Assembly (NCBI RefSeq): GCF_003945385.1
Contig: NZ_AP018920.1
Span: 5,270,001 to 5,334,000, forward strand
Length of the DNA stretch: 64,000 nt
Origin: Pseudonocardia autotrophica
GTDB taxonomy: Bacteria > Actinomycetota > Actinomycetes > Mycobacteriales > Pseudonocardiaceae
Reading direction: 5' to 3'
The position numbers and the translations under genes are program-made. The notes beneath the pieces were generated by a model that had not been told where the DNA came from, ran no database searches, and saw nothing but the letters and a program-made list of their open reading frames with translations. Below, piece after piece: positions 32,890 to 41,886 of the stretch. The number at the start of each line of letters is the position of its first letter. Position 1 is the first letter of the stretch.

Positions 32890-34466
32890 CGACGCCGCGG
32901 GTCCGCGCCGTGAACGTCGCGGAGATGCTGTCCCAGACCGCCCGCCGGCTTCCCGACGCCACCGCCGTGGTGTACGGCGGCACCCGCTGGACGTGGCGCG
33001 AGCTCGACGAGGGCGCCGGCCGGGTCTGCGCCGCGCTGCGCCGCGCGGGCGCGCGGACCGGCGACTGCGTGCTGCTGCACGGGCACAACCACCCCGAGTA
33101 CATCCAGGCCCTCTACGGCGCCTGGCGGGCCGGTGCAGCCGTCGCTCCCACCAACGTGCGTCTGACCCCGGCCGACGTCACCGTGATCGCCGACGTCTGC
33201 CGCCCGGTGGCGATGATCGCCTCGTCCGGCACGGAGGCCCACGTCGACGCCGTCCGCGCGACGACCGGCCTGCCGGCCGGGACACTGTGGATCGGCGATC
33301 ACCAGGGCCCGGACGCCGTCGCCGCGCTGCCGGCCGCCGCCGACGGCGAGGCCGCGACCGCCCGGGTCGAGGCCGGGGCGCACGCCTGGTACTTCTTCAC
33401 CTCCGGTACGAGCGGCTCGCCCAAGGCGGCGATCCTGACCCATGACCAGCTCGGGTTCGTGACCACCAACCACGCCGCCGACCTCATGCCGGGGCTGTCC
33501 GAGGCCGACGTGTCACTGGCGGTGGCGCCGCTCTCGCACGGCGCCGGGGTGCACCTGCTGCCGCAGGTCGCCCGCGGCGCGGCGACGGTGATCCCCACCT
33601 CGCCCGGCCTGCGTCCCGAAGAGGTGTGGGAGCTGGTCGAGCGGGAGCGGGTGACCAACATGTTCACCGTCCCCACGATCCTGAAGACCCTCGCCGAGCA
33701 CCCGGCCGCCGGGACCGTCGACCACTCCTCGCTGCGGCACGTCGTCTACGCCGGCGCGCCGATGCTCAACGCCGACCGGGACACCGCACTCGACGCACTC
33801 GGCCCGGTACTCGTGCAGTACTACGGCCTGGGCGAGGTGACCGGCAACATCACGGTGCTGCCGCCGCAGGACCACCGCAGGCCGCAGCCCGACGGGGTCG
33901 ATGTCGGCACCTGCGGCAGGCCGCGTACCGGCATGCAGATCGCCGTGGTCGACTCCGACGGCACCGAGCTCGGGCCGGGCGGCATCGGCGAGATCTGCGT
34001 CGCCGGCCCGGCGGTCTGCGCCGGCTACCTCGGCAACGAGGCGGCGACCGCGGCGGCCTTCGACGGTGGCTGGTTCCACACCGGCGACCTCGGGATGATC
34101 GACGGGCACGGCTACCTCTACATCACCGGCCGGGCCTCGGACATGTACATCTCGGGCGGGTCGAACATCCATCCCCGCGACATCGAGGAGAAGCTCGTCG
34201 CCCACCCGGCGGTCGCCGAGGCCGCCGTACTGGGGATGCCGCACCCCCGGTGGGGCGAGATCGGGGTGGCCATCTGGGTGCCCCGGCCCGGAGCCGACGC
34301 CGACGAGGCCGAGCTGCTCAGCTGGCTCGAACCGCGGTTGGCCCGGTACAAGCTGCCCAAGCAGTTGATCCGCTGGTCGGAGCTGCCGAAGTCCGGGTAC
34401 GGGAAGGTCGTCAAACGGACCATCCGGGAGGAGCTCACGTCGTCGGGATGGACCGCCCCGGCCTGA
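32886..34466 (+). CDS. AMP-dependent acyl-CoA synthetase/ligase
   Basis: 526 residues of the adenylate-forming superfamily. The P-loop is YFFTSGTSGSPKAAILTH, the A5 motif is YYGLGEVTGN, the A7 motif is WFHTGDLGMID, and the C-terminal catalytic lysine is in GYGKVVKR. It should activate the pathway acid to a CoA thioester using ATP. Its presence beside a thiolase and SDR completes a ligase/dehydrogenase/thiolase set for side-chain degradation. It converges on the LuxR-HTH fusion gene, 33 bases from its stop. Confidence 0.92.
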   Translation: MTTPRVRAVNVAEMLSQTARRLPDATAVVYGGTRWTWRELDEGAGRVCAALRRAGARTGDCVLLHGHNHPEYIQALYGAWRAGAAVAPTNVRLTPADVTVIADVCRPVAMIASSGTEAHVDAVRATTGLPAGTLWIGDHQGPDAVAALPAAADGEAATARVEAGAHAWYFFTSGTSGSPKAAILTHDQLGFVTTNHAADLMPGLSEADVSLAVAPLSHGAGVHLLPQVARGAATVIPTSPGLRPEEVWELVERERVTNMFTVPTILKTLAEHPAAGTVDHSSLRHVVYAGAPMLNADRDTALDALGPVLVQYYGLGEVTGNITVLPPQDHRRPQPDGVDVGTCGRPRTGMQIAVVDSDGTELGPGGIGEICVAGPAVCAGYLGNEAATAAAFDGGWFHTGDLGMIDGHGYLYITGRASDMYISGGSNIHPRDIEEKLVAHPAVAEAAVLGMPHPRWGEIGVAIWVPRPGADADEAELLSWLEPRLARYKLPKQLIRWSELPKSGYGKVVKRTIREELTSSGWTAPA

Positions 34467-34499
34467 CGAAGACCGGTCACCTGCCCGGCGCGGAGCGTG

Positions 34500-36005
34500 T
34501 CAGGCGAGGTGCGCGGGCACGCGGAAGTCGCCCGTCCGGAACGGTCCTCCCCGGATGATGGTCTGCCGCCCCTCCTGGATCTGGTAGATCAGCTGCGGCT
34601 GTGCCAGCGACGGGTCGCCGTGGTCCTCGACGCCCAGCGCGGCCTGCCCCGGGGTGTCGAAGTTGTAGGTGCCGTTCACCCCGCGGTAGGGCTCAGCGCG
34701 CAGGTGGGCCGCGATGCCGTCGGCGTCGGCGATGTCGCCGCAGGAGCTCCACGCCCGGGCGATGCGCTGTACCCGGTCATAGGCGAGCCCGGCGTGCGAG
34801 CGCCCCGGGACCACGCCGAACCGGTCGGTGTAGCGGCGGGCGAAGGCCCGGCCGGTCCGGTCGGAGTAGGTACCGGTGGTGGTGGCCCACACGACGCCCT
34901 CGGCCAGGGGACCGAGCCGGTGCCGGAACGACGGCACCGATGGCGCGTAGATCGCGTACGGCAGCGCCGAGGACTCCAGCTCGTGCAGCGCCGAGACGGC
35001 CTGCACGGCGTCGTCGACGAAGAAGCTGCCGATCATGACCGCCGCAGCCGGTGTGCGGACGGCTGCCGCCACCGCCCGCGCCCAACCGTCACCCCCGCCC
35101 GCCCGGACGACCGGGACGACGTCGAGCTCCCAGCCGTCCGCGGCGGCGACGGCGCGGGCCCGCTCGATACCGAAGTCCACTCCGTGCCAGTTCCGCACCA
35201 CCATCGCCAGCCGATCGGCCCGAGGATGCCACGGGCCCCGGTCCCGCAGCGACGTCATGAACGAGACGAAACGCGGGGCGTACTCGGTGTCGCTGGCGCA
35301 CACCTGGAAGATCCGGCTGAACCGGGCAGGATCGTCGCGCACCATCCGTTCCATCGCGCCGCTGGTCGCCGCGTGCAGATACGGCACGCCCGCGACCGCA
35401 GCCATCTCGTGGCCGATCTCCTGCCCCGAGAGGTAGCCGGAGGTGAGGACGTCGACGCCGTCGCCCAGCAACGACGCGAAGGCGGTCCGGACCGAGGCGG
35501 AGCTGGTCACCTCGACGTCGTGCACCCGGGCGCGGACCCGGCGCCCGCGCACCCCACCCGTCGCGTTGATCTCCTCGATCGCCAGCCGCAGCCCGTTGAC
35601 CATCTCCCGGCCGTCGTCGCTGCCGGTGCCCGACAAAGGCAGCGCGGCGCCGACGACGAGCTCGCGCGGCGAGCGCTGCGAGCGCGGTGCTCGCGGGCGG
35701 GGCACGGCCGGGGCGGTCCCGTCCTGCGCCGCGGCCGCCACCAGCCGTCCGATCGACAGCTCGGCGTAGCGTTCCACGCGCCCCGGCAGCGGGACGCAGA
35801 GCAGGCCCGCGTCCAGGGCGCAGGTGGCCGCGGCCGTACGGGTCGGGGTCCCGAGCTTCTGCATCAGGTGGGTGATGTGGGTGGCGGCGGTGCGCTGCGT
35901 GATGCCGAGCTCGTCGGCGATCTCCGCGTTCGACGGGCCCGAGACGAGCATCGTCAGCACCTCGAGCTCCCGCGTTCCGCAGCTGATGGCCCGATCTGGA
36001 CACAC
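34500..36005 (-). CDS. LuxR-HTH / periplasmic-binding-protein fusion, 5' end at IS
   Basis: About 501 residues if a GTG at 36005 is used. The N-terminal LuxR helix-turn-helix is RELEVLTMLVSGPSNAEIAD followed by ITQRTAATHITHLMQKLGT. After a linker comes a leucine-binding-protein-like type I PBP domain (VVGAALPLSGTGSDDGREMV through QIQEGRQTIIRGG). It has no signal peptide, so it is a cytoplasmic one-component regulator that senses a small molecule with a transporter-type domain. Its 5' end lies exactly at the CTGGACAC end of the insertion element, so the original promoter and possibly N-terminal residues were lost. It probably once controlled the operon next to it. Confidence 0.78.
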   Translation of the reverse strand: MCPDRAISCGTRELEVLTMLVSGPSNAEIADELGITQRTAATHITHLMQKLGTPTRTAAATCALDAGLLCVPLPGRVERYAELSIGRLVAAAAQDGTAPAVPRPRAPRSQRSPRELVVGAALPLSGTGSDDGREMVNGLRLAIEEINATGGVRGRRVRARVHDVEVTSSASVRTAFASLLGDGVDVLTSGYLSGQEIGHEMAAVAGVPYLHAATSGAMERMVRDDPARFSRIFQVCASDTEYAPRFVSFMTSLRDRGPWHPRADRLAMVVRNWHGVDFGIERARAVAAADGWELDVVPVVRAGGGDGWARAVAAAVRTPAAAVMIGSFFVDDAVQAVSALHELESSALPYAIYAPSVPSFRHRLGPLAEGVVWATTTGTYSDRTGRAFARRYTDRFGVVPGRSHAGLAYDRVQRIARAWSSCGDIADADGIAAHLRAEPYRGVNGTYNFDTPGQAALGVEDHGDPSLAQPQLIYQIQEGRQTIIRGGPFRTGDFRVPAHLA

Positions 36006-37979
36006 GGTGCGGTATCGTCCCAGGTCAGTGTGTCGTAGTAGGCCTGATACCGGCAGAAGTCCTGGACACACGTTCGATAGATGTTCGAATCGTTGAACTG
36101 CTGGTATTCGTGTATCGTCTGGACACGTGCACGTACGGGTGGCGACACGGCGAAACAAGGACGGCGCAGCCGTGCGGTACCTGCAGTTGACGCACAACGA
36201 GTGGGACCCGGCCACGAAGACGTCCCGGCCGAAGGTGCTGCACAGCTTCGGCCGCGAGGACCAGCTCGACCGCGACGCCATCAAGCGCCTGGTCGCGTCG
36301 CTCTCCCGGCTACTCGATCCGGCCACCGCCCTGCGGACATCGTCCGGTGCCGATCCGGGGGATCTGGCGTTCACCTCGTCGCGCCCGGTCGGCGGCACGC
36401 TGGTACTCGATGCGCTGTGGCGCCGGCTCGGGATCGACACCGTCATGGCACGGCTGCTGGACGGGTGCAAGCGTGACCCGCGCACCGAGCGGGTGCTGTT
36501 CGCGCTGGTCGCGAACCGGGCACTGGAACCGGGCTCGAAGCTGGCCGCCGCCGGGTGGATCAACCGGCGCTGCCACATCGACGGCCTGCCCGAGACCAGC
36601 GACGATGCCTGCTACCGGGCGATGGACTGGCTGCTCGAGATCGCACCGGATCTGGAGCGGGAGGTGTTCTGGCAGGTCGCCACGCTGCTCGATCACGAGG
36701 TTGACCTGCTGTTCTTCGACACCACCTCCACCTATTTCGAGACCGAAGGCCCCGACGACCCAGTCGCCCGGGACGCCCACGGCCGCCCGGTCCCCGACCT
36801 GGCCGGCGACCCGGCCAGCGGCCCGGTCGGCGACGACGGCACCGGCACGGCCGGTGGGGACACCGCAGGCGACCCGGTGGGGTTCCGGACCTACGGCAAG
36901 TCGAAGGACTCCCGCGACGACCTGCCCCAGGTCGTGATCGGCATGGCCGTCACCAGGGCCGGGATCCCGGTCCGGGTGTGGTGCTGGCCGGGCAACACCA
37001 CCGACTCCGCCCTGATCCGCCAGGCCCGCGCCGACATGCGGGACTGGACCCTGGCCCGGGTCATGTGGGTCGCCGACCGCGGCTTTTCTTCCGCCCAGAA
37101 CCGCCGGGAGCTGCGCCGCGGCGGCGGGCACTACATCATCGGCGAGAAGCTGCGTTCCGGCTCCGCGGAGGCCACCGCGGCGCTGTCCCGACCGGGCCGC
37201 TACCAGCATGTTCGGGACAACCTGCAGGTCAAAGAGGTACGGATCGCCGACGATGAGCGGTTCGTGCTCTGCTTCAACCCCGAACAGGCCGAGCGTGACG
37301 CCGCGCTGCGCGAGGTCATGACCGGCAAGCTGGCCGCGCTGATCGCCGCCAGCGACCGGCTGACCGCCGAGAAACGGGCCGAGCTGCGGGGACGGATCTC
37401 CACCATGCCCGGGCTGAACCGGTACCTGCGCACCACACCCGGCGGGCTGCTCCGCGTCGACAAGAAGAAGGTCACCAGCGAGACACACCTGGACGGGAAG
37501 TACCTGCTGCGCTGCTCGGACCCCACCATCTCGGCCGAGGACATCGCGCTGGGCTACAAGCAGCTCCTGCAGGTCGAACGCGGCTGGCGAGACATGAAGA
37601 CCACCCTCGAGTTGCGCCCGGTCTATCACCGACTCGAGGACCGGATCCGCGCCCACGTCATCCTCTGCTGGCTCGCGCTGCTGCTGGTCCGGATCGTCGA
37701 GACCACCACCGGGCGCACCTGGAACCAGGTCCGCGACGACCTGCAAGAACTCCACGTCGGCACCTTCGAAGGCCCCGCCGGCACCTTCCGGCAACGCACC
37801 GAGCTCACCACCACCCAGCGCGACATCCTGGGCAAGCTCGTCGTCAACGCACCGAAGAAGATCATCGAACTCGGCCCGCCTGCAACGTCCTGACCAGCAC
37901 GAACACCACCGCCTGGACACACGCCTGTCCGGGCGGCTTCTCGCGTTCCCGCAGGTCACACCCTAGATTCCGTGTCCAG
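35996..37979 (+). mobile_element. IS1634/IS4-like insertion sequence
   Basis: About 1.98 kb bounded by inverted CTGGACAC (35996-36003) and GTGTCCAG (37972-37979). It contains one transposase gene. Further direct copies of CTGGACAC occur at 36062, 36119 and 37913. No clear short target duplication is seen. The exact ends are inferred from the repeated octamer. Confidence 0.7.
36127..37893 (+). CDS. IS1634 family transposase
   Basis: 588 residues from a GTG. An N-terminal domain (HVRVATRRNKDGAAVRYLQL) precedes a DDE catalytic core: first Asp in LLFFDTTSTYFETEG, second in MWVADRGFSSAQNRREL, and the glutamate helix LLQVERGWRDMKTTLELRPVYH with the Y(2)R-like signature of IS4-type enzymes. The frame is intact, so the element may be active. 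The acidic Gly-rich loop at about residues 205-250 is a family insertion. Confidence 0.93.
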   Translation: MHVRVATRRNKDGAAVRYLQLTHNEWDPATKTSRPKVLHSFGREDQLDRDAIKRLVASLSRLLDPATALRTSSGADPGDLAFTSSRPVGGTLVLDALWRRLGIDTVMARLLDGCKRDPRTERVLFALVANRALEPGSKLAAAGWINRRCHIDGLPETSDDACYRAMDWLLEIAPDLEREVFWQVATLLDHEVDLLFFDTTSTYFETEGPDDPVARDAHGRPVPDLAGDPASGPVGDDGTGTAGGDTAGDPVGFRTYGKSKDSRDDLPQVVIGMAVTRAGIPVRVWCWPGNTTDSALIRQARADMRDWTLARVMWVADRGFSSAQNRRELRRGGGHYIIGEKLRSGSAEATAALSRPGRYQHVRDNLQVKEVRIADDERFVLCFNPEQAERDAALREVMTGKLAALIAASDRLTAEKRAELRGRISTMPGLNRYLRTTPGGLLRVDKKKVTSETHLDGKYLLRCSDPTISAEDIALGYKQLLQVERGWRDMKTTLELRPVYHRLEDRIRAHVILCWLALLLVRIVETTTGRTWNQVRDDLQELHVGTFEGPAGTFRQRTELTTTQRDILGKLVVNAPKKIIELGPPATS

Positions 37980-37981
37980 GC

Positions 37982-38320
37982 TCAACACCAGCTGCGGAAC
38001 CCGGGGAGCTCGCGCGGGGACAATCCCGCCGGGAGGTGATCGACGAGGTCACCGCTGAGCTCGACGTGGTCGAAGCCGAGGTCGGTGCGGGCCACCAGTG
38101 AGACCCGGCAGAGCCGGCCCGGGGACGGTGCCCGCCAGTGGAAGCGGCACTCCGGTATGCCCGTGCGCCACAGGGCGACGGCGAGGCGGCGCAGCTCTGC
38201 GGGCACGTCGGAGTGACTGCCGCGGTCGCACAGCCCGAGTCGTCCGTCGGTGCGGACCTGCACGGTGAAGGCGGCACCCGACCAGGCCGGGCGGGCTCGC
38301 GGGAAACCGGACGACGTCAT
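37982..38320 (-). CDS. Hypothetical protein
   Basis: 112 residues from an ATG with GAGGTGAG five bases upstream. The text GAAFTVQVRTDGRLGLCDRG, LRRLAVALWRTGIPECRFHW and RVSLVARTDLGFDHVELSGDLV suggests a small alpha/beta protein, but I do not recognise a family. Its stop codon is only two bases from the IS end, so the original 3' end may have been altered by the insertion. Confidence 0.5.
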   Translation of the reverse strand: MTSSGFPRARPAWSGAAFTVQVRTDGRLGLCDRGSHSDVPAELRRLAVALWRTGIPECRFHWRAPSPGRLCRVSLVARTDLGFDHVELSGDLVDHLPAGLSPRELPGFRSWC

Positions 38321-38522
38321 CGCCTCACCTCTTCCCGGCACCCGGCAACGCCGCGGGCACTCCTCGTGTCCCCGTCGAGCATGCCCCATTCATGCGCATC
38401 CGACGACGGTACGTACATCTGACGATGGCAGTTGGGCACGCGGTTCCTAGCTTCGTCACCGCCGGCCGAGCGCGCCGGATCCGTGATCGGCCGACGGGAT
38501 CGGCCGGGTCGAAGGAGCCATC

Positions 38523-39440
38523 ATGGGACACCTGCAACTGCCCCCGGGCAAGAAGATCGCCGTCAACCTCGGGACCGACTTCGACGCCCAGTGCCTCTGG
38601 CTCGGGGCGTTCAACCGGCCCTCGCCCGCGTCGATGTCGCGCGGCGAGTTCGGCGCCGAGGTCGGCGTGCCGCGCCTGCTGTCGCTGTACAAGCGCTACG
38701 GCGTGCGCACGACCTGGTTCACGCCGGGGCACTCGATCGACACCTTCCCCGAATGGTGCAAGAAGATCCTCGACGACGGCCACGAGTTCGGCCACCACGG
38801 CTACTACCACGAGAACCCGACCATGATCTCCGGCGACACCGAGCGCCGCCTGGTCGATCTCGCGTTCCAGACCTTCAAGAAGGTGCTGGGCGTCCGGCCG
38901 GTCGGCTACCGGTCGCCGTACTGGGATTACAGCGAGTCCACCCTGGACATCATCGAGGAAGCCGGACTGATCTACGACACCAGCCTGATGGGCCGGGACT
39001 TCCATCCATACCACCCGCAGCGCTGGCAGGTCCGCTGGGAGCAGGGCAACGTCGCCGGCCGCGCGAGCAAGGTCCTCGAGATCCCGGTGAACTGGTACCT
39101 CGACGACTTCCCGCCGCTGGCCTACACCGGCGCCCAGGCCGGTATGCAGGACTCGAACACGATCTACAACCGGTGGAAGGACATCTTCGACTACGCCTAC
39201 GCCAACGAGACGAACCCGGTCTATGCGACCTGCGTCCACCCCCAGATCATCGGCCAGGCGCACCACATGCTCTGGTACGAGCGGCTGGTCGAGTACATCA
39301 GCGGGCACGAGGGTGTCTGGTTCGCGACGATCGAGGAGATCGCCCGCGCCTGGGTCGACGACGAGACCGACCAGGCCAAGTTCGCGCTCCCCGACGTGCG
39401 CGGCGTCGAGCCCGCACCCGCCGACTCCGGTTGGGCCTGA
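38523..39440 (+). CDS. Polysaccharide-deacetylase-fold amidohydrolase (PuuE/cyclic imidase-like)
   Basis: 305 residues, NodB homology domain. The metal-site motifs are D19-F-D21, H91-H92-x3-H96 (GHEFGHHGYYHENP) and RSPYWDYSEST. The absence of a signal peptide and the insert WEQGNVAGRASKVLEIPVNWYLDD fit the cytosolic branch that includes allantoinase PuuE and cyclic imide hydrolases rather than chitin deacetylases. The penicillin-acylase-like gene starts three bases after its stop, so both probably open amide bonds of one substrate. Confidence 0.85.
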   Translation: MGHLQLPPGKKIAVNLGTDFDAQCLWLGAFNRPSPASMSRGEFGAEVGVPRLLSLYKRYGVRTTWFTPGHSIDTFPEWCKKILDDGHEFGHHGYYHENPTMISGDTERRLVDLAFQTFKKVLGVRPVGYRSPYWDYSESTLDIIEEAGLIYDTSLMGRDFHPYHPQRWQVRWEQGNVAGRASKVLEIPVNWYLDDFPPLAYTGAQAGMQDSNTIYNRWKDIFDYAYANETNPVYATCVHPQIIGQAHHMLWYERLVEYISGHEGVWFATIEEIARAWVDDETDQAKFALPDVRGVEPAPADSGWA

Positions 39441-39443
39441 CCG

Positions 39444-41801
39444 GTGACCGCGTCCCCGATCGGCTCGCTCCCGCTGTCCGGGCTCGACGGCGAGGTCGAG
39501 ATCGTCCTCGACCGCTGGGGCGTCCCGCACATCTACGCCGGAACCCGGCACGACGCCTACCTCGCGCAGGGGTTCCAGGCCGCCCGCGACCGGCTGTTCC
39601 AGATCGACCTGTGGCGTCGTCGCGGGCTCGGCCTACTCTCGGAGGTCTTCGGCACCCGCTTCCTCGCCCAGGACCGAGCGACCCGACTGTTCCTCTACCG
39701 CGGCGACATGCGGGCGGAGTGGCTGGCCTACGGCAACGCCACCCGGGACGTCGTGACCGCGTTCGTGTCCGGTGTGAACGCCTTCGTCGGCTGGGCCATG
39801 GAGGCTCCGGACGAGCGGCTCCCGCCGGAGTTCCACGCGCTCGGCCACCAGCCCGCGCGCTGGGAGCCCGACGACGTCGTCCGTATCCGTACCCACGGTC
39901 TGCTCTACAACGCCGAGCAGGAGCTGGCCCGGGCCCTGACCGTGCGCGACCTCGGTCCGGCGGCCGAGGAGCTCCGGTCGGTGCGCGAACCGCACACCGA
40001 CCTCGCGGTACCCGACGCCGCGGCGCTGACCCACCTGTCCGACGATGTGCTCGACGTGTACCGGCTGGCCTTCGCCCCGGTCGACTTCACCGGCCTGGCC
40101 GGCGCCGCACCGCCGGCGACCGCGCCGTCGGGCAGCAACAACTGGGTGGTCGCACCGGATCGGACGGCCACCGGCCGGCCGGTGCTGGCGAACGACCCGC
40201 ACCGGGCTGTGACCGTGCCGTCGCTGCGCTACCTGACCCATCTCGAGGCGCCGGGGATGAGCGTCATCGGTGCCGGTGAGCCGAACCTGCCGGGCGTTTC
40301 GATCGGTCACAACGGGCGGGTCGCCTTCGGCCTGACGATCTGGCCCGTCGACCACGAGGACCTCTACGTCTACGAGCTCCACCCCGACGACGACACCCGG
40401 TACCGCCACCGCGACAACTGGGAACGCTTCACCGCGGTCGAGGAGCGCACGGCCGTCGCCGGTGGCGCGGAGGAGACCCTGCACCTCGCCTACACCCGGC
40501 ACGGCCCGGTGATCCACCTCGACCCGGCGACCCGGACCGCCGTCGCGGTGCGCGCCGTCTGGCTCGAGCCGGGGATGGCGCCGTATCTGGCCAGCCTGGA
40601 GTACCAGGACGTCGAGGACGTCGACGGATTCCGGCGCGCCCTGCGCCGCTGGGGCGCGCCCGGCGTCAACCAGGTCTTCGCCGACGCGACCGGCGACATC
40701 GGGTGGCAGGGCTGCGGACTCGTCCCCCGCCGGCCCGGCTGGGACGGCGCGCTGCCGGTGCCCGGTGACGGCCGCTTCGAGTGGGACGGGTTCCTCCCGC
40801 TCGAGGAGCTGCCCGGGGTCCGCAATCCGGAGGCGGGGTGGTTCTCGACGTCGAACGAGGAGAACCTGCCCGAGGGTTTCGACAACGACCGGTCGACGAT
40901 CACCACGGACTGGTACTCGCACGCCCGGCACGAACGCCTGTCCGGCTGGCTCGACGGTGACGAACCGGTCGACGTCGAGGGCAGCGTCCGTATGCAGGGC
41001 GACGCCGTGAACACCCACGGCCGGCGGCTGCTCGACCGGCTGCGTCCGCTCACCGGCGGCGGGATGCGACAGGAGCAGGAGTGGGTGGCGCTCCAGGGCT
41101 GGGACGGCGTCGAGTCGACGACCTCCCGCCCCACCCTGGTCTTCCAGATCTGGGTCCGCCGGCACCTGCGGCCCTGGCTCGTCGACCGCTGCCTGGGGCG
41201 GCTCGGGATCGGCGCGGAGCGTGCCGCGGCCGCACGGCACCGGCTGCTGCGCGCCGACACCCTGTTCTCCGATCTGCGCCCGGACCTGCGGATGGTCGAG
41301 ATGTTCGATCTCGCCGACGAGGCCGACGCCGACCTCGTCCGGGCCGGGGTGGACGAGACCCTCGGCGCAGCGCTGGCCGAGCTCGCCACCCTCCTCGGCG
41401 GCGACCCGGCCGGGTGGACGTGGGGGGATCTGCACCGCACCGAGTTGCGGCACGCGGTGTTCACCCATGCTCCCGATGCCCCGGAGCGGTGGCGGTCGCT
41501 GCCCTCCGTGGCACGGCCGGGCAGCGGCGACACGGTCGGGCTGACCGGGCACGACCCGTCGTTCAACGCCGTGATGGGCAGCAGCTTCCGCGTCGCGGTC
41601 GACGTGGGGGAGTGGGACTCGACCCGAGTGCTGAACTCGCCCGGTCAGTCGGGGGACCCGCGTTCTCCGCACTACGCCGACCAGCTCGAGATGTGGGGCG
41701 AGGGCGGGGCCTTCCCACTCGCCTACACCCGCGCGGCCGTGGAGGACGCGGCCGTGAGCCGGCTGGTGCTGACGCCGGGGACGGACGGGCGGCGCCGCTG
41801 A
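39444..41801 (+). CDS. Penicillin acylase family protein (Ntn hydrolase)
   Basis: 785 residues from a GTG. The N-terminal alpha-chain part holds VEIVLDRWGVPHIYAGTRHD and QGFQAARDRLFQIDLWRRRG. The predicted autocleavage site is G230-S231 in APSGSNNWVVAPD, making Ser231 the new N-terminal nucleophile of the beta chain. Unlike classic penicillin or AHL acylases it has no obvious signal peptide, so it may work in the cytosol. It should hydrolyse an N-acyl or amide bond; coupling to the preceding imidase-like enzyme suggests successive amide cleavages. A terminator follows. Confidence 0.9.
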   Translation: MTASPIGSLPLSGLDGEVEIVLDRWGVPHIYAGTRHDAYLAQGFQAARDRLFQIDLWRRRGLGLLSEVFGTRFLAQDRATRLFLYRGDMRAEWLAYGNATRDVVTAFVSGVNAFVGWAMEAPDERLPPEFHALGHQPARWEPDDVVRIRTHGLLYNAEQELARALTVRDLGPAAEELRSVREPHTDLAVPDAAALTHLSDDVLDVYRLAFAPVDFTGLAGAAPPATAPSGSNNWVVAPDRTATGRPVLANDPHRAVTVPSLRYLTHLEAPGMSVIGAGEPNLPGVSIGHNGRVAFGLTIWPVDHEDLYVYELHPDDDTRYRHRDNWERFTAVEERTAVAGGAEETLHLAYTRHGPVIHLDPATRTAVAVRAVWLEPGMAPYLASLEYQDVEDVDGFRRALRRWGAPGVNQVFADATGDIGWQGCGLVPRRPGWDGALPVPGDGRFEWDGFLPLEELPGVRNPEAGWFSTSNEENLPEGFDNDRSTITTDWYSHARHERLSGWLDGDEPVDVEGSVRMQGDAVNTHGRRLLDRLRPLTGGGMRQEQEWVALQGWDGVESTTSRPTLVFQIWVRRHLRPWLVDRCLGRLGIGAERAAAARHRLLRADTLFSDLRPDLRMVEMFDLADEADADLVRAGVDETLGAALAELATLLGGDPAGWTWGDLHRTELRHAVFTHAPDAPERWRSLPSVARPGSGDTVGLTGHDPSFNAVMGSSFRVAVDVGEWDSTRVLNSPGQSGDPRSPHYADQLEMWGEGGAFPLAYTRAAVEDAAVSRLVLTPGTDGRRR

Positions 41802-41803
41802 AC

Positions 41804-41833
41804 GACGGCCGGCCGGGACCGCGGCCGGCCGTC
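41804..41833. terminator. Bidirectional terminator
   Basis: GACGGCCGGCC (41804-41814) pairs perfectly with 41823-41833, loop of eight. The acylase and SDR genes converge here. Confidence 0.8.
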
Positions 41834-41886
41834 ATCGCCCTGCCCCGGCCGGAGGTGCTCGTACTCGACGGACGTGCGCCCGGCCG

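Noticed and set aside
34497..36038. 513-codon plus-strand open frame
   Set aside because: Antisense shadow of the LuxR/binding-protein fusion.
36006..36578. Long N-terminal extension of the LuxR/binding-protein fusion across the IS
   Set aside because: The extension is antisense to the transposase gene and contains no domain. The real gene cannot extend past the IS end.
39633..41672. 679-codon minus-strand open frame
   Set aside because: Antisense shadow of the penicillin acylase gene, which has the G-S-N-N nucleophile motif and a normal length.
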